A program made the translations under genes and the position numbers. From positions 1-6,578 of the forward strand of contig JAPTWQ010000142.1 in the NCBI GenBank assembly GCA_028064945.1: a stretch of 6,578 nt of DNA, in the 5' to 3' direction. This DNA is from Nitrospiraceae bacterium (GTDB lineage: Bacteria > Nitrospirota_A > Leptospirillia > Leptospirillales > Leptospirillaceae). Of the stretch, positions 6,417 to 6,578 are shown piece by piece. Under the pieces are notes generated by a model. The model was not told the DNA's origin and made no database searches. It worked only from the letters and a program-made list of their open reading frames with translations. The stretch's first letter is position 1. The number at the start of each line of letters is the position of its first letter.

Positions 6417-6445
6417 AGTTGTTAAAAAACAAGTATTTATGTCAA
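6417..6445 (-). promoter_or_regulatory. candidate dotO promoter
   Basis: On the minus strand a perfect TTGACA (6445-6440) is followed after 17 bases by ACAACT (6422-6417), a poor -10. The strong -35 and the AT-rich spacer are suggestive, but the -10 mismatch keeps this weak. If real, dotO transcription begins inside the element, only eight bases from the tRNA-derived segment. Confidence 0.35.
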
Positions 6446-6452
6446 TATAATC

Positions 6453-6501
6453 CTGACTCTTAATCAGCGGGTTGGGAGTTCGATCCTCCCTCGGCCCACC
6501 A
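6453..6501 (+). other. 3' fragment of tRNA-Lys(CUU), putative attachment (att) site
   Basis: The segment reads as tRNA parts in order: anticodon stem CTGA (6453-6456), loop CTCTTAA with anticodon CTT at 6459-6461, stem TCAG(C) (6464-6468), variable loop GGGTT (6469-6473), T stem GGGAG (6474-6478), T loop TTCGATC (6479-6485), CTCCC (6486-6490), 3' acceptor strand TCGGCCC (6491-6497), A73 and CCA (6498-6501). The base at 6452 no longer pairs with C6468, and nothing upstream resembles a D arm or 5' acceptor strand. It is therefore not a functional tRNA. Tyrosine recombinases of ICEs, islands and phages commonly integrate in tRNA 3' halves and leave exactly this duplicated 3' piece. If this is the distal end of an integrated element, the element lies to the left and chromosome to the right. 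If the window comes from the excised circle, element lies on both sides. Confidence 0.85.
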
Positions 6502-6578
6502 TATTTTCCCGCCCCGAATGCCGACTCCTTGACAGAAACTCCACCCGTTTTTGTATTTATCCTATTCTTCTTCATGTT
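6502..6578. other. flank beyond the tRNA fragment, no gene identified
   Basis: These 77 bases run from the tRNA CCA end to the window edge. A minus-strand ATG at 6575 opens a frame (MKKNRINTKTGG...), but it runs straight into the antisense of the tRNA fragment and is probably not a gene. I see no integrase start, hairpin terminator or other feature. Whether this is chromosome or element cannot be told from so little sequence. Confidence 0.4.

Noticed and set aside
6446..6451. Plus-strand TATAAT immediately before the tRNA fragment
   Set aside because: No -35 at usable spacing and no TG extension; it would start transcription inside the tRNA remnant. Probably chance in AT-rich sequence.
6453..6501. 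A functional tRNA gene
   Set aside because: The D arm and 5' acceptor strand are absent upstream and the anticodon stem is not fully paired.
6393..6575. Minus-strand 60-codon frame containing GPREDRTPNPLIKSQ
   Set aside because: That peptide is the antisense translation of the tRNA-Lys 3' half, a well-known source of false hypothetical proteins.
1..6578. CRISPR array or insertion sequence
   Set aside because: No regularly spaced direct repeats of CRISPR size, no transposase-like frame and no terminal repeats with target duplications were seen.

Overview
The window looks like the end of an integrated mobile element from a mid-to-high-GC bacterium, probably Gram-negative because it carries type IVB (Dot/Icm, I-type) secretion or conjugation genes. 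I cannot place the organism more closely. Two transport genes on the minus strand frame the window. At the right is a complete DotO/IcmB-family VirB4-like ATPase (3354-6314). At the left is the N-terminal 377 residues of a DotA/TraY-like membrane protein (1-1133, continuing past the window start). In minus-strand order dotO comes before the dotA-like gene, which is compatible with an I-type transfer cluster.

Between them, on the opposite strand, lies a cargo block of about 2 kb (about 1219-3258) that looks less GC-rich than its flanks. It starts with a candidate extended -10 promoter and a structured leader holding a 32-codon reading frame and two perfect hairpins. Next come a 188-aa nucleotidyltransferase-fold protein (DUF6932-like, intact-looking GS...DxD...D residues) and, 14 bp later, a 308-aa protein of unknown function. 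A 19-codon frame that resembles the start of the 308-aa gene follows, then an 87-aa orphan. The nucleotidyltransferase/unknown-partner pair is the best candidate for an undescribed system, possibly a toxin-antitoxin or anti-phage module carried as ICE cargo. That function is inference.

At the right edge, 6453-6501 is exactly the 3' part of a tRNA-Lys(CUU): most of the anticodon arm, variable loop, T arm, 3' acceptor strand and CCA. There is no 5' half. This is the classic footprint of a tyrosine-recombinase attachment site and places dotO at the edge of the element. The 77 bases beyond it hold no gene I can support.

The dotA-like gene and the cargo diverge from a 119-bp AT-rich region with two extended -10 promoters and a 12-bp perfect inverted repeat. 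The 87-aa gene and dotO converge across 95 bp. No gene-free stretch exceeds 300 bases.
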